Shown: in pieces, positions 1 through 7,718 of the stretch | Numbering within the stretch: the stretch's first letter is position 1 | How the letters are laid out: every line of letters begins with the position of its first letter | Source of the DNA: an uncultured Treponema sp. | GTDB lineage: Bacteria > Spirochaetota > Spirochaetia > Treponematales > Treponemataceae | Length of the DNA: 64,000 nucleotides | Direction: 5' to 3' | Assembly (NCBI GenBank): GCA_937915735.1 | Contig: CALGGS010000055.1 | Coordinates: 1-64,000, forward strand | Translations under genes and position numbers: made by a program | Notes under the pieces: generated by a model | What the model saw: only the letters and a program-made list of their open reading frames with translations | The model's database searches: none | What the model was told of the DNA's origin: nothing

Positions 1-2
1 GG

Positions 3-113
3 GAAATCAACACAATCGGAAGCAAGAACCAGTTCACGGAAGTGGGAGCCATGGTGGTAAACGCCAAAGACGCCCTGGAAAACATACGCGAGCAAAGCAA
101 AAATGTGGAATAG
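3..113 (+). CDS. yicC: YicC/YloC family endoribonuclease, C-terminal end (partial)
   Basis: Only the last 36 codons lie in the window; the gene starts upstream. The peptide contains EINTIGSKN and ends with ENIREQSKNVE. This closely matches the conserved C-terminus of YicC/YloC proteins, where a short IGSK motif is followed by a helix ending in IREQVQNIE. The family was long described as a stress-induced protein and members are now reported as RNA endonucleases. The stop codon is 12 bases before the next ATG, so the two genes probably share a transcript. In Firmicutes yloC precedes gmk, so a nucleotide-kinase-like gene following it here fits the usual neighbourhood. Confidence 0.8.
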   Translation, partial: EINTIGSKNQFTEVGAMVVNAKDALENIREQSKNVE

Positions 114-125
114 AGAGGAAAAATT

Positions 126-683
126 ATGTCTGAATACAATTTGAAAAAAGAACTTAGGGTGGCTATTTCAGGAAAATCTGGCTGCGGGAACACTACTGTC
201 TCCACAATGCTTTCAGAAAAACTTGGAATTAAGCTCATAAACTACACATTCCGCCAGCTTGCCGCAGAAAAAGGCATGACTCTGGCACAGGTAATTGAGA
301 ACGCAAAGACTGACGACAGCTACGATGTGGCCGTTGACACCCATCAGGTGGAGCTTGCAAAGGCTGAATCCTGCGTCCTTGGGAGCCGCCTTGCAATCTG
401 GATGCTTAAAGAGGCTGACTTAAAAGTCTACCTCATTGCAAGCGACGACACCCGTGCAAAGAGAATCCTCAACCGTGAGGGCGGTGACCTGCAGCAAATC
501 AAGGATTTTACCGCCATGCGTGACCGAGAGGATTCTGGGCGCTACATGAAACTTTACAAAATCGACAACAACGAGTACGAATTCGCCGACCTTAAAATCG
601 ACACGGCCACCCGCACCCCGGAAATGATTGTGGAGATGATTCTGGACTGTCTTGAAAAGAAGGGCTTTATCGAAAAAAAATAA
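126..683 (+). CDS. Cytidylate kinase-like P-loop protein
   Basis: A 185-residue P-loop NMP-kinase-like protein of the short, archaeal-type CMP kinase group, which would phosphorylate (d)CMP with ATP. The glycine-rich loop near residues 15-24 reads GKSGCGNTT. The usual Walker A lysine (GxxxxGK[ST]) is therefore asparagine. A lid-like segment with several Arg residues (RAKRILNREGG) and a following DFTAMRDREDSGRY match the arrangement of the CMP-kinase-like family. The start is supported by GAGAGGAAA just upstream. It follows the yicC end by 12 bases. The lysine substitution makes catalysis less certain than the fold. Confidence 0.7.
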   Translation: MSEYNLKKELRVAISGKSGCGNTTVSTMLSEKLGIKLINYTFRQLAAEKGMTLAQVIENAKTDDSYDVAVDTHQVELAKAESCVLGSRLAIWMLKEADLKVYLIASDDTRAKRILNREGGDLQQIKDFTAMRDREDSGRYMKLYKIDNNEYEFADLKIDTATRTPEMIVEMILDCLEKKGFIEKK

Positions 684-711
684 AAAAAACAGAAAAAAAA
701 TTGAAAATCTA

Positions 712-740
712 TTGACGAACTTTTTTCGTTTTGATATATT
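712..740 (+). promoter_or_regulatory. Sigma-70 promoter of tRNA-Gly
   Basis: TTGACG (712-717), a 17-base spacer, then TATATT (735-740). The expected start point near 747 leaves a leader of about 6 bases before the mature tRNA 5' end at 753. Confidence 0.75.
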
Positions 741-752
741 ATGTTCATCAAT

Positions 753-825
753 GCGGCAGTCATATAACGGCTCATTATCTCAGCCTTCCAAGCTGATGAC
801 GAGGGTTCGACTCCCTTCTGCCGCT
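753..825 (+). tRNA. tRNA-Gly (anticodon TCC)
   Basis: The cloverleaf folds by eye. The acceptor GCGGCAG pairs with CTGCCGC. The anticodon stem TCAGC/GCTGA encloses the loop CTTCCAA, giving anticodon TCC (codons GGA/GGG). The T arm is GAGGG-TTCGACT-CCCTT. CCA is not encoded. The gene has its own promoter and terminator. Confidence 0.93.
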
Positions 826-832
826 AAAGCTT

Positions 833-867
833 AAGCCTTCAGTTTAGACTGAAGGCTTTTTTATTTT
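833..867 (+). terminator. Rho-independent terminator after tRNA-Gly
   Basis: Perfect 11-bp stem AAGCCTTCAGT / ACTGAAGGCTT with a TTAG loop, followed by a T-rich tract. Confidence 0.9.
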
Positions 868-879
868 TTTCACTTTTTC

Positions 880-914
880 TTGTCGATTGGCTTCCTTTTC
901 GTTATATTTAATAT
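880..914 (+). promoter_or_regulatory. Promoter of lon, predicted leaderless transcript
   Basis: TTGTCG (880-885), 17-base spacer, TATATT (903-908). The lon ATG begins 7 bases after the -10 hexamer, where transcription should start, and no Shine-Dalgarno sequence lies between. Confidence 0.7.
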
Positions 915-3635
915 ATGGCTAAAAAAGACGACGAAAATACTGAAAACAACAACGAAATCGAAAATATCGATATAAATATAGATGAAGTTAAGGGTGCTTT
1001 CAAAGATTTTATGAAAGACAATTTTGATGTCGATGTGAATGTAGACAATCTTCAGGATTCAAAAACTGTCGAAGAAAATAAAAATTCTGAGAAAACAGAG
1101 CCTGAAAACGATGGAAAAGACTCTTCAAAAACGAAAGCAAAACGAGTCCGAAAAGTTTCTATAAAAACTTTGGGCGAGGATGCCCAGATTATGCCCATTG
1201 AGGATTTTTTGCCCCCAAAACTGAACATAATTCCCGTGGCGGGCCGTCCCATGTTCCCCGGAATCTTTACTCCCATTATGATTAACTCTCCCGAAGACGC
1301 AAAAACCGTGGAGAGCGTTTACGAGGGTGACGGCTTTATCGGACTCGTGCTTTTAAAAGACGATGACTCAAAGGACGGGGACAAAGCTCCTGACATAAAG
1401 GATTTATATACGGTGGGAACCGTGGCCCGTATCGTGCGAAAAATCAATCTTCCTGACGGCGGAGTCAACATCTTCATTTCCACTATCAAGCGCTTCAAAA
1501 TCCGGAAGACTCTTAGTGCGTCGAACCCGATTGTGGCGGCGGTTGAGTATCTTGAGGATGAGGAATTCGACACTTTTGAGGTAAAGGCTCTTACCCGCGC
1601 CCTCATCAGCGAAATGAAGGAAATCAGCGAGAACAATCCTCTTTTCAGTGAGGAAATGCGTCTCAACATGGTCAATATCGACAATCCCGGAAAAATCGCT
1701 GACTTTGTGGCTTCTGTCCTCAATGTTGAGAAGGCTGACCAGCAGAAAGTCCTTGAAGAGACCAATGTTCGCGCCCGAATGGAGCAGGTTCTTGTCTACA
1801 TCAAAAAGGATCAGGATTTGCTTAGAATCCAGAAAAAGATTCAGAACGAACTCAACGAGAATTTTGAGAAGAACCAGCGGGAATACTTCCTTCGTGAAGA
1901 AATGAAAATGATTCAGGACGAGCTGGGAGTGGGCGAGGACGGCTCTGACTACCAGAAGTTCAAGGCCAGAATCGCTGATTTTGAATTCGAGGGAGAAATC
2001 TTAGAAACGGTTGAGAACGAACTTGAAAAATTCAAGCTCATGGATCCAAGTTCTTCCGAATATTTTGTTTCACGAAACTATCTTGAGCTTGTCTGTACCC
2101 TGCCATGGAAGGACGAGTCAAAGGAAAATTACGATTTGGTAAAGGCTGCCAGAATCCTTGAGAGGGATCACTACGGTCTTGATGATGTAAAAAAGCGGAT
2201 TATGGAATATCTTGCCGTGCGAAAGCTCAAAAAAGACAACAAGGGCTCAATCATGATTCTCGTGGGGCCTCCGGGCGTGGGCAAGACTTCCATCGGTCAC
2301 TCAATCGCCGAGGCTATGAACAAGCCTTTTTACCGCTTTTCTGTGGGCGGAATGCGTGACGAGGCTGAAATAAAAGGCCACCGCCGCACTTATGTTGGAG
2401 CCATGCCCGGAAAAATCCTTCAGGGCCTGAAAATCGTCAAAACCAAGTCTCCTGTCTTTTTGATTGATGAGGTTGACAAAATGGGAGCCAGCTATTCCGG
2501 CGGCGACCCGGCTTCTGCCTTGCTTGAAGTTTTAGATCCTGAGCAGAATGTAAGTTTCCGCGACTCATATCTGGACTTGCCTTTTGATGTCTCGAATGTA
2601 TTCTTTATTCTTACGGCAAACACACTGGACAAAATCCCGGAGCCTCTCCTTGACCGTGCGGAAATCATCTCCCTTGCAGGCTACATCGATCAGGAAAAGC
2701 TTGAGATTGCAAAAAAATACCTTATTCCCAAAAATCTCGTTAAGAACGGCCTTTCTAAAAATCAGGTCAAATATACAAAAGAAGCCCTGCTCAGAATCGC
2801 CGAAGAATATGCCCGTGAAGCCGGTGTGCGCCACTATGAAAAGTGCGTTGACAAAATCCACCGTAAGCTTATCACCCAGATTCTCACGGGAATTCCTGCC
2901 GAAAGCAAAAAGCTGGGGGCTGTCACTAAATCCATAACTGACGAGGAAATCGGCTCCCTCAAAAAAGAGACATTTGTGATTGACGCTCCCGATTTGGACA
3001 AGTACCTTGGAAAGCCGGTCTTCGATGAAAGCGAAATCAAAAAGGCTGACCGGCCTGGAACCGCAATTGGACTGGCATGGACCAGCATGGGTGGCGACAC
3101 CCTCCTTATCGAGTCAATCACCTTCCCAAGCGATAAGGGCGGCTTACAGCTCACAGGCCAGATGGGGGATGTAATGAAGGAATCTGCCCAGATTGCCATG
3201 AACTGGGTCAAGCAGTACGCCATCGAGCACAACATCAAAAAAGCCCAGTGGTTCGAGCGGAACACGATTCACCTGCATATTCCTGAGGGGGCAACGCCCA
3301 AAGACGGTCCTTCAGCCGGAATCACCATGGCAACCACTCTCATGTCACTTTTGACAGGCCGGCCAATAAAGCCCAATGTTGCCATGACAGGCGAACTTGA
3401 CCTTACGGGAGCCGTAATGCCGATCGGTGGCTTGCGTGAAAAGACTGTGGCGGCCCGCCGAAACGGAATCAAGACGATTTTTATCCCCAAAGCCAATGAG
3501 CGGGACTTGGACGACATCCCTGACCATGTTAAAAAAGGCATTACATTCATCCCGGTTCGTCAGGCAATGGAAGTGATGAAGCAGATTTTCCAGCCCGCCG
3601 TCAAAAAAAGCGAAGAAGTGGAGTATGGATTTTAA
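915..3635 (+). CDS. lon: ATP-dependent protease Lon
   Basis: Lon is the cytosolic AAA+ serine protease that degrades misfolded and regulatory proteins. This 906-residue copy has, in order: an acidic, low-complexity N-terminal extension of about 90 residues, the Lon substrate-binding N domain (about 100-300), a coiled-coil stretch, the AAA+ module with Walker A GPPGVGKTS near residue 451 and Walker B FLIDEVDK, and the C-terminal protease domain. The catalytic dyad is Ser800 (in PKDGPSAG) and Lys843 (in REKTVAA). It is longer than the roughly 780-800 residues usual for LonA because of the N-terminal extension. The ATG sits directly at the predicted transcription start without a Shine-Dalgarno sequence. 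A dispersed repeat begins six bases after the stop codon. Confidence 0.97.
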   Translation: MAKKDDENTENNNEIENIDINIDEVKGAFKDFMKDNFDVDVNVDNLQDSKTVEENKNSEKTEPENDGKDSSKTKAKRVRKVSIKTLGEDAQIMPIEDFLPPKLNIIPVAGRPMFPGIFTPIMINSPEDAKTVESVYEGDGFIGLVLLKDDDSKDGDKAPDIKDLYTVGTVARIVRKINLPDGGVNIFISTIKRFKIRKTLSASNPIVAAVEYLEDEEFDTFEVKALTRALISEMKEISENNPLFSEEMRLNMVNIDNPGKIADFVASVLNVEKADQQKVLEETNVRARMEQVLVYIKKDQDLLRIQKKIQNELNENFEKNQREYFLREEMKMIQDELGVGEDGSDYQKFKARIADFEFEGEILETVENELEKFKLMDPSSSEYFVSRNYLELVCTLPWKDESKENYDLVKAARILERDHYGLDDVKKRIMEYLAVRKLKKDNKGSIMILVGPPGVGKTSIGHSIAEAMNKPFYRFSVGGMRDEAEIKGHRRTYVGAMPGKILQGLKIVKTKSPVFLIDEVDKMGASYSGGDPASALLEVLDPEQNVSFRDSYLDLPFDVSNVFFILTANTLDKIPEPLLDRAEIISLAGYIDQEKLEIAKKYLIPKNLVKNGLSKNQVKYTKEALLRIAEEYAREAGVRHYEKCVDKIHRKLITQILTGIPAESKKLGAVTKSITDEEIGSLKKETFVIDAPDLDKYLGKPVFDESEIKKADRPGTAIGLAWTSMGGDTLLIESITFPSDKGGLQLTGQMGDVMKESAQIAMNWVKQYAIEHNIKKAQWFERNTIHLHIPEGATPKDGPSAGITMATTLMSLLTGRPIKPNVAMTGELDLTGAVMPIGGLREKTVAARRNGIKTIFIPKANERDLDDIPDHVKKGITFIPVRQAMEVMKQIFQPAVKKSEEVEYGF

Positions 3636-3640
3636 AATCT

Positions 3641-3755
3641 GACGCGGATAAACGCAGATGCGCACGGATTTTTGAACCACAGATTACACAGAGTTTGGAG
3701 AAATTTCCTTTTACAAAAATCTCTCTGTGAACATAGATATTTACACGATTTTTTA
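3641..3755. repeat. Dispersed ACGCGGATAAACGCAGAT-type repeat plus CACAGAG/CTCTGTG inverted repeat
   Basis: The region between lon and the YebC gene begins with GACGCGGATAAACGCAGATG (from 3641), a motif seen again at 8907 and, in reverse complement, at 28174. It is followed by GAACCACAGATTACACAGAG and, 29 bases later, CTCTGTGAACATAG, so CACAGAG and CTCTGTG could form a stem. No coding potential is apparent. Confidence 0.6.
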
Positions 3756-3808
3756 TTTGTGATATTCTTTCTTATTCATTTTGTAATCTTATTTTTAGGA
3801 GTGTTCCG

Positions 3809-4552
3809 ATGTCAGGACATAATAAATGGTCGACCATTAAACATGCAAAGGGTGCGGCTGACGCAAAACGCGGCGCATTGTTCACAAAACTTATTAAAGA
3901 AATTTCTATCGCTGCAAGCATGGGAGGCGGAGATCCAAACGCTAACCCTCGTCTTCGAGCCGCAATCGTAAAAGCGCGAGCTGCGTCAATGCCAAAAGAC
4001 AACATCGAGCGAGCAATTAAAAAGGGTACAGGTGAGCTCGGTGGCGGAACTTACGAAGAATTGGTCTACGAAGGATACGCAGCTGGCGGTGTCGCAGTTC
4101 TCGTTGAAGTCCTTACAGACAACCACAACCGAGCCGCTGCAAATGTCCGCAATATCTTCACAAAAACTGGCGGAAACTTGGGAACAAGTGGTTCTGTAAG
4201 CCGAATGTTCGACCGAAAGGGTGTTATCGAATATGATGCAGAAAAAGTCAGCGAAGACGAAGTAATGGAAGCCGCTCTTGAAGCTGGAGCTGAGGATGTC
4301 GAAAATGAAGACGGAGTCATCACTGTTACAACGGCTCCAAATGACTTCACGACTGTCGTTGAGGCTCTTGAGCCAAAAGGTTGGGAGACACTCTCCGCAG
4401 AGGTTTCAATGGTTCCACAGGCTTACACAGCAGTCGACAAAGACACAGCTGCAAAGGTTCAGAAGCTCATTGACCGTCTCGAAGAGGATGACGATGTTCA
4501 GAATGTTTGGACAACGGTTGAATATCCGGACGACTTTGATCCAGAAGCCTAA
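3809..4552 (+). CDS. YebC/PmpR family DNA-binding regulatory protein
   Basis: A 247-residue YebC/PmpR protein with the family's hallmark start [15 protein letters not shown], then a basic helical N-terminal domain and two alpha/beta domains. Length is typical (about 240-250). YebC1-type members are reported as transcriptional regulators, and some relatives affect translation of proline stretches, so the exact role here is open. A good ribosome site (TTAGGAGTG) precedes the ATG. The gene lies just upstream of ruvC, as in many bacteria, but a strong terminator separates the two here. Confidence 0.92.
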   Translation: MSGHNKWSTIKHAKGAADAKRGALFTKLIKEISIAASMGGGDPNANPRLRAAIVKARAASMPKDNIERAIKKGTGELGGGTYEELVYEGYAAGGVAVLVEVLTDNHNRAAANVRNIFTKTGGNLGTSGSVSRMFDRKGVIEYDAEKVSEDEVMEAALEAGAEDVENEDGVITVTTAPNDFTTVVEALEPKGWETLSAEVSMVPQAYTAVDKDTAAKVQKLIDRLEEDDDVQNVWTTVEYPDDFDPEA

Positions 4553-4576
4553 ATTGGCATTTTAGACTTGTGTATT

Positions 4577-4613
4577 GCCACACTGATTTTTTAATCCGTG
4601 TGGCTATTTTTTT
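4577..4613 (+). terminator. Terminator between the YebC gene and ruvC
   Basis: GCCACAC (4577-4583) pairs with GTGTGGC (4598-4604), followed by TATTTTTTTT. It separates ruvC transcription from the YebC gene. Confidence 0.85.
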
Positions 4614-4629
4614 TATTTTCTGAAAATTT

Positions 4630-5124
4630 ATGAAAAAGAGGCGTGTAATCGGGATTGACCCGGGCTTGGCTAATACGGGCTTTGGGGTAATCGATGCTAT
4701 TGGTAACAATATTTCTCTCGTAAGCTATGGGGTAATCGAAACTCCTTCGAATGAGGAGCATGGAACGCGACTTCTTGCAATTTATAATCGCCTTATCGCA
4801 GTTTTGCAGGAATTTAAGCCTGGGGAAGCGGCGATGGAGGAACTTTATTTTGCGCGAAATGTAACAAGCGCCTTGAATGTCTCAGAGGCAAAAGGCGTCG
4901 TGACGATGTGCCTTTCCCAGCAGGCAATTCCTTTAAAAATGTACCGTCCGAACCAAATAAAATATGCCGTGACAGGAACGAAAACAGCCGACAAAAAGAC
5001 CGTTGAACAGTATGTGAAAATTTTACTGAGGCTTGAGACTGAGCCTAAGCCAGACCATGCCGCCGATGCGCTGGCGGGGGCAATCACGCATGTTTTTTCT
5101 ACGGTAGCTGACAATCTTATTTAA
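4630..5124 (+). CDS. ruvC: Crossover junction endodeoxyribonuclease RuvC
   Basis: RuvC resolves Holliday junctions together with RuvAB. The 164-residue protein has the RNase-H-like fold signatures: GIDPGLANTGFGV with the first catalytic Asp near residue 10, MEELYFARN with the catalytic Glu, and the C-terminal DHAADALAGA acidic pair. Length is normal. No Shine-Dalgarno sequence is visible. A TATTTT hexamer (4614-4619) lies 10 bases before the ATG, so the transcript may have only a few leader bases. ruvA and ruvB are not adjacent. Confidence 0.95.
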   Translation: MKKRRVIGIDPGLANTGFGVIDAIGNNISLVSYGVIETPSNEEHGTRLLAIYNRLIAVLQEFKPGEAAMEELYFARNVTSALNVSEAKGVVTMCLSQQAIPLKMYRPNQIKYAVTGTKTADKKTVEQYVKILLRLETEPKPDHAADALAGAITHVFSTVADNLI

Positions 5125-5154
5125 TCTTCTTTTATTTATTCAGTCAAAAAATCT

Positions 5155-5180
5155 TAAGAAAAATTCTCAAATTCCGATAA
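5155..5180 (+). promoter_or_regulatory. Sigma-28 (FliA)-like flagellar promoter
   Basis: TAAG (5155-5158), 15 bases, then CCGATAA (5174-5180). This resembles the FliA consensus TAAA-N15-CCGATAA. It lies 36 bases upstream of the flgN-like ATG and nothing like it is seen upstream of the non-flagellar genes nearby. Confidence 0.6.
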
Positions 5181-5215
5181 TCTAAGGGAATAAATCTAAG
5201 TTTTGGGGAATTCCA

Positions 5216-5686
5216 ATGGCTGACGAAAAAAATGAGCAGAACGAGAAAATAATTGCAGCAAAAGAAAATCTTATTTCCGTTATGCAGGAAGAAAATGTTC
5301 TCTTGGATAAAATCTTGGGGCAGCAGACGGTTCTTCATAATTGCGTGAGGGAAAAGGATTGGGATGCTCTCAACCGGAATATTGAAAATCTCCAGAATTT
5401 AAGCGATATGTTCGTGGAACTTGAGGAAAAACGGATGTCTCTCTCTCAGAATATTGATATGGCAAGCGACGAGGATGTTTCGCCAGTTTTGACTGAGGTG
5501 AGGGGAAAATTGCAGAAGTCTAAAGTGGAAAACACTGTTCTGAATGAATATATTTCCACTACAAGAAAATTTTTGCAAGGCGTTTTTGATTCTGTCGTTC
5601 CGCAAAGACGAAATACGCTTTATTCAAACAAAGGACAGATTGTAAAACCGGAACTGAGCAGTGTAGTGCTCAATCAGATGGTATAA
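5216..5686 (+). CDS. FlgN-like flagellar export chaperone (putative)
   Basis: A 156-residue, strongly helical, charged protein directly before flgK with an 18-base gap. FlgN chaperones are short helical proteins that hold FlgK and FlgL in the cytoplasm before export, and their genes often sit beside flgK. The sequence has heptad-like stretches (MQEENVLLDKILGQQTVLHN; EKRMSLSQNIDM), as in that family. Sequence conservation is weak, so the call leans on size, helicity and position. A GGGGAA ribosome site precedes the ATG, and a sigma-28-like promoter lies upstream. Confidence 0.65.
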   Translation: MADEKNEQNEKIIAAKENLISVMQEENVLLDKILGQQTVLHNCVREKDWDALNRNIENLQNLSDMFVELEEKRMSLSQNIDMASDEDVSPVLTEVRGKLQKSKVENTVLNEYISTTRKFLQGVFDSVVPQRRNTLYSNKGQIVKPELSSVVLNQMV

Positions 5687-5704
5687 AAAAAGAAGGAGAA
5701 GATT

Positions 5705-7573
5705 ATGGCAAACTCATTCGCAGCGATTGAAATTGGTAAAAGAAGCCTTATGGCTCATTCCACACAGATTAATACTGCTGGTCATAACATTTCTAACGCC
5801 GACACTGAAGGTTATTCCCGCCAGCGCGTTCAAATTACGACCTTTGACCCGATTTACCGCCCTGACTTGACCCGTGAGGAGAGGGCTGGTCAGATTGGTC
5901 AGGGAACTAGCGTTGAGAGCATTAAACGCCTTCGTGACGAACTCCTTGACCAGAGAATCGTGGCCCAGAGTAATCAGGAAACTTACTGGACTACCCGTGA
6001 AAAATACTACACTATGATTGAGCAGGTTTACAATGAGCCTGATGAAATCTCCGTCCGAACGAATATGGATAAATACTGGCAGAGCTGGCAGGAGCTTTCC
6101 ATTTACCCGGAAAGCCAGGCGGCCCGGCAGGCTGTCGTTACCCGTGGTGAGACTTTGGCCGAGAGCATACAGCAGCGATATACGGCTTTGAGCGGAATCG
6201 GAAATCTCATTAACGGCGACATCGAGGCGACGGTAAAGCAGATTAACACAATCACAAAGCAGATTGCTGAAATCAATAATGAAATCGTAAAAGTAAAGGC
6301 AATGGGAGATAATCCTAATGATTTGCTTGACCGCCGTGACCTTCTCGTGGAAAAGCTTTCAGGTCTTGCAAATATTACGACGGATATCCGTGACAACGAT
6401 GAATTTATGGTTCATCTGGAAGGTAATATTCTCGTTCAGGGGCATATTGCCCGCTCTTTTGAGGTTGAGCCTGTAATCAACAATAACGGCTACAGCAAGG
6501 TAATCTGGTCTGACACAAAAAATACCGTTCAGGTTTCTGGCGGAACTTTGGGAGCCTTGATTGAGCTCCGTGATGTGGATATTCGTGAGCAGGTTCAGTC
6601 TTTGAATACAGTTACCATGAACTTCGCAGACCTTGTAAATGATGTTCACAGAAACGGAATCGGCATGAACAATGTTACCGGCCTTGATTTCTTCGTTCAG
6701 CATCCTTTTGTTACCAGCGTAAACGGAAATTACGACCGGGACGGAGACGGAGTTGACGATCACTCATATCTTTTCAGATTCACAGGAACTAACAGCTTAA
6801 ATCCTCAGGAAAAGCTTGGTCTTGAAGGCGAGATGACTCTTTCTGGAAAGAACGGAACCGTAAAAGTCGCTTATCATGCTACTGACACAATCGAAGAAGT
6901 TGTAAATCGAATAAATGACAGCGATGGAGAGGTTAAGGCTTATCTTGACCGCAATAACCGCCTTGTCCTAAAAGCTACTACTGCCCAAGATATGGAAAAT
7001 CCGGATTTCGTAATCCGTCATGTTGAAGATTCGGGACTTTTCCTGAGCGGCTATGCCGGAGTTCTTAACGGAAGCGGCAGCGAAAATGCCTATGATTTCG
7101 CTCAGGCTGATGCTTCAAATGCGCTTCGTGGCGAATTTGCCGTCTCTCCGGTCTTGAATCCTGCCGGCTATATCGCTGTAAATGAGGCTGTTAAGGGCGA
7201 TGTTTTGAGCGTAGCGGCCGCTTTCCCTAACAATCAGGGAAAATCAATGATTGGGGACGCACGGGCCGCAGTTGAGATTGCCTCAATCAGAAACACAGAT
7301 GTCATGATTGGAAAAGACAGGACATTCGATGATTATTTTGCCAATTCAGTCACGAATGTGGGATTGAAAGGTGAGCAGGCTGAGATGAATATGCTGAGCC
7401 AGAACGCTATAATGGACGACCTCAGAAATCTCCGGGACTCAATTTCCGGCGTAAACATCGACGAGGAGCTTGCTGAAATCATCAAGTTCCAGCACGGCTA
7501 CAATGCGGCGGCGAAATTCGTTTCCGTCATTGACAGTATGCTCGACACTGTGATTAACCGTTTGGGTGTATAA
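5705..7573 (+). CDS. flgK: Flagellar hook-associated protein 1 FlgK
   Basis: FlgK forms the first hook-filament junction ring. The 622-residue protein begins with the flagellar rod/hook N-terminal motif (AIEIGKRSLMAHSTQINTAG, then HNISNADTEGYSRQRV) and ends with the matching C-terminal helix (ELAEIIKFQHGYNAAAKFVSVIDSMLDTVINRLGV). The two ends pair as a coiled coil in the assembled structure. The ribosome site is AGAAGGAGAAG. In other treponemes flgK is followed by flgL and fliW-csrA genes. Here it is followed by a terminator and an unrelated helicase gene. Confidence 0.97.
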   Translation: MANSFAAIEIGKRSLMAHSTQINTAGHNISNADTEGYSRQRVQITTFDPIYRPDLTREERAGQIGQGTSVESIKRLRDELLDQRIVAQSNQETYWTTREKYYTMIEQVYNEPDEISVRTNMDKYWQSWQELSIYPESQAARQAVVTRGETLAESIQQRYTALSGIGNLINGDIEATVKQINTITKQIAEINNEIVKVKAMGDNPNDLLDRRDLLVEKLSGLANITTDIRDNDEFMVHLEGNILVQGHIARSFEVEPVINNNGYSKVIWSDTKNTVQVSGGTLGALIELRDVDIREQVQSLNTVTMNFADLVNDVHRNGIGMNNVTGLDFFVQHPFVTSVNGNYDRDGDGVDDHSYLFRFTGTNSLNPQEKLGLEGEMTLSGKNGTVKVAYHATDTIEEVVNRINDSDGEVKAYLDRNNRLVLKATTAQDMENPDFVIRHVEDSGLFLSGYAGVLNGSGSENAYDFAQADASNALRGEFAVSPVLNPAGYIAVNEAVKGDVLSVAAAFPNNQGKSMIGDARAAVEIASIRNTDVMIGKDRTFDDYFANSVTNVGLKGEQAEMNMLSQNAIMDDLRNLRDSISGVNIDEELAEIIKFQHGYNAAAKFVSVIDSMLDTVINRLGV

Positions 7574-7598
7574 GCAAAAGCGACGGTAATTCTGAGTT

Positions 7599-7637
7599 AA
7601 GCGAAGAATCTCTTCTTGAGGTTTTTCGCTTTTTTTA
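7599..7637 (+). terminator. Terminator after flgK
   Basis: AAGCGAA (7599-7605) pairs with TTCGCTT (7625-7631), with an inner AATCTC/GAGGTT stem, followed by T residues. Confidence 0.85.
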
Positions 7638-7664
7638 TCTGTATACAAATTCTAAAAAAAATAT

Positions 7665-7706
7665 TATAATCTTGTTTAGTATCTCTATTATCTTTTTATT
7701 TTTGGA
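7665..7706 (+). promoter_or_regulatory. Promoter of the DEAD-box helicase gene
   Basis: TATAAT at 7665-7670 gives a start near 7677 and a leader of about 42 bases. GGA at 7704-7706 is the only weak ribosome-site candidate. The -35 region is not clear. Confidence 0.55.
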
Positions 7707-7718
7707 ACTTATTTTTTT

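Noticed and set aside
652..834. Open frame across tRNA-Gly
   Set aside because: It is explained by the tRNA gene and its promoter; no ribosome site.
1052..3680. Several long reverse-strand frames opposite lon
   Set aside because: They are shadows of the lon reading frame; the products lack recognisable domains.
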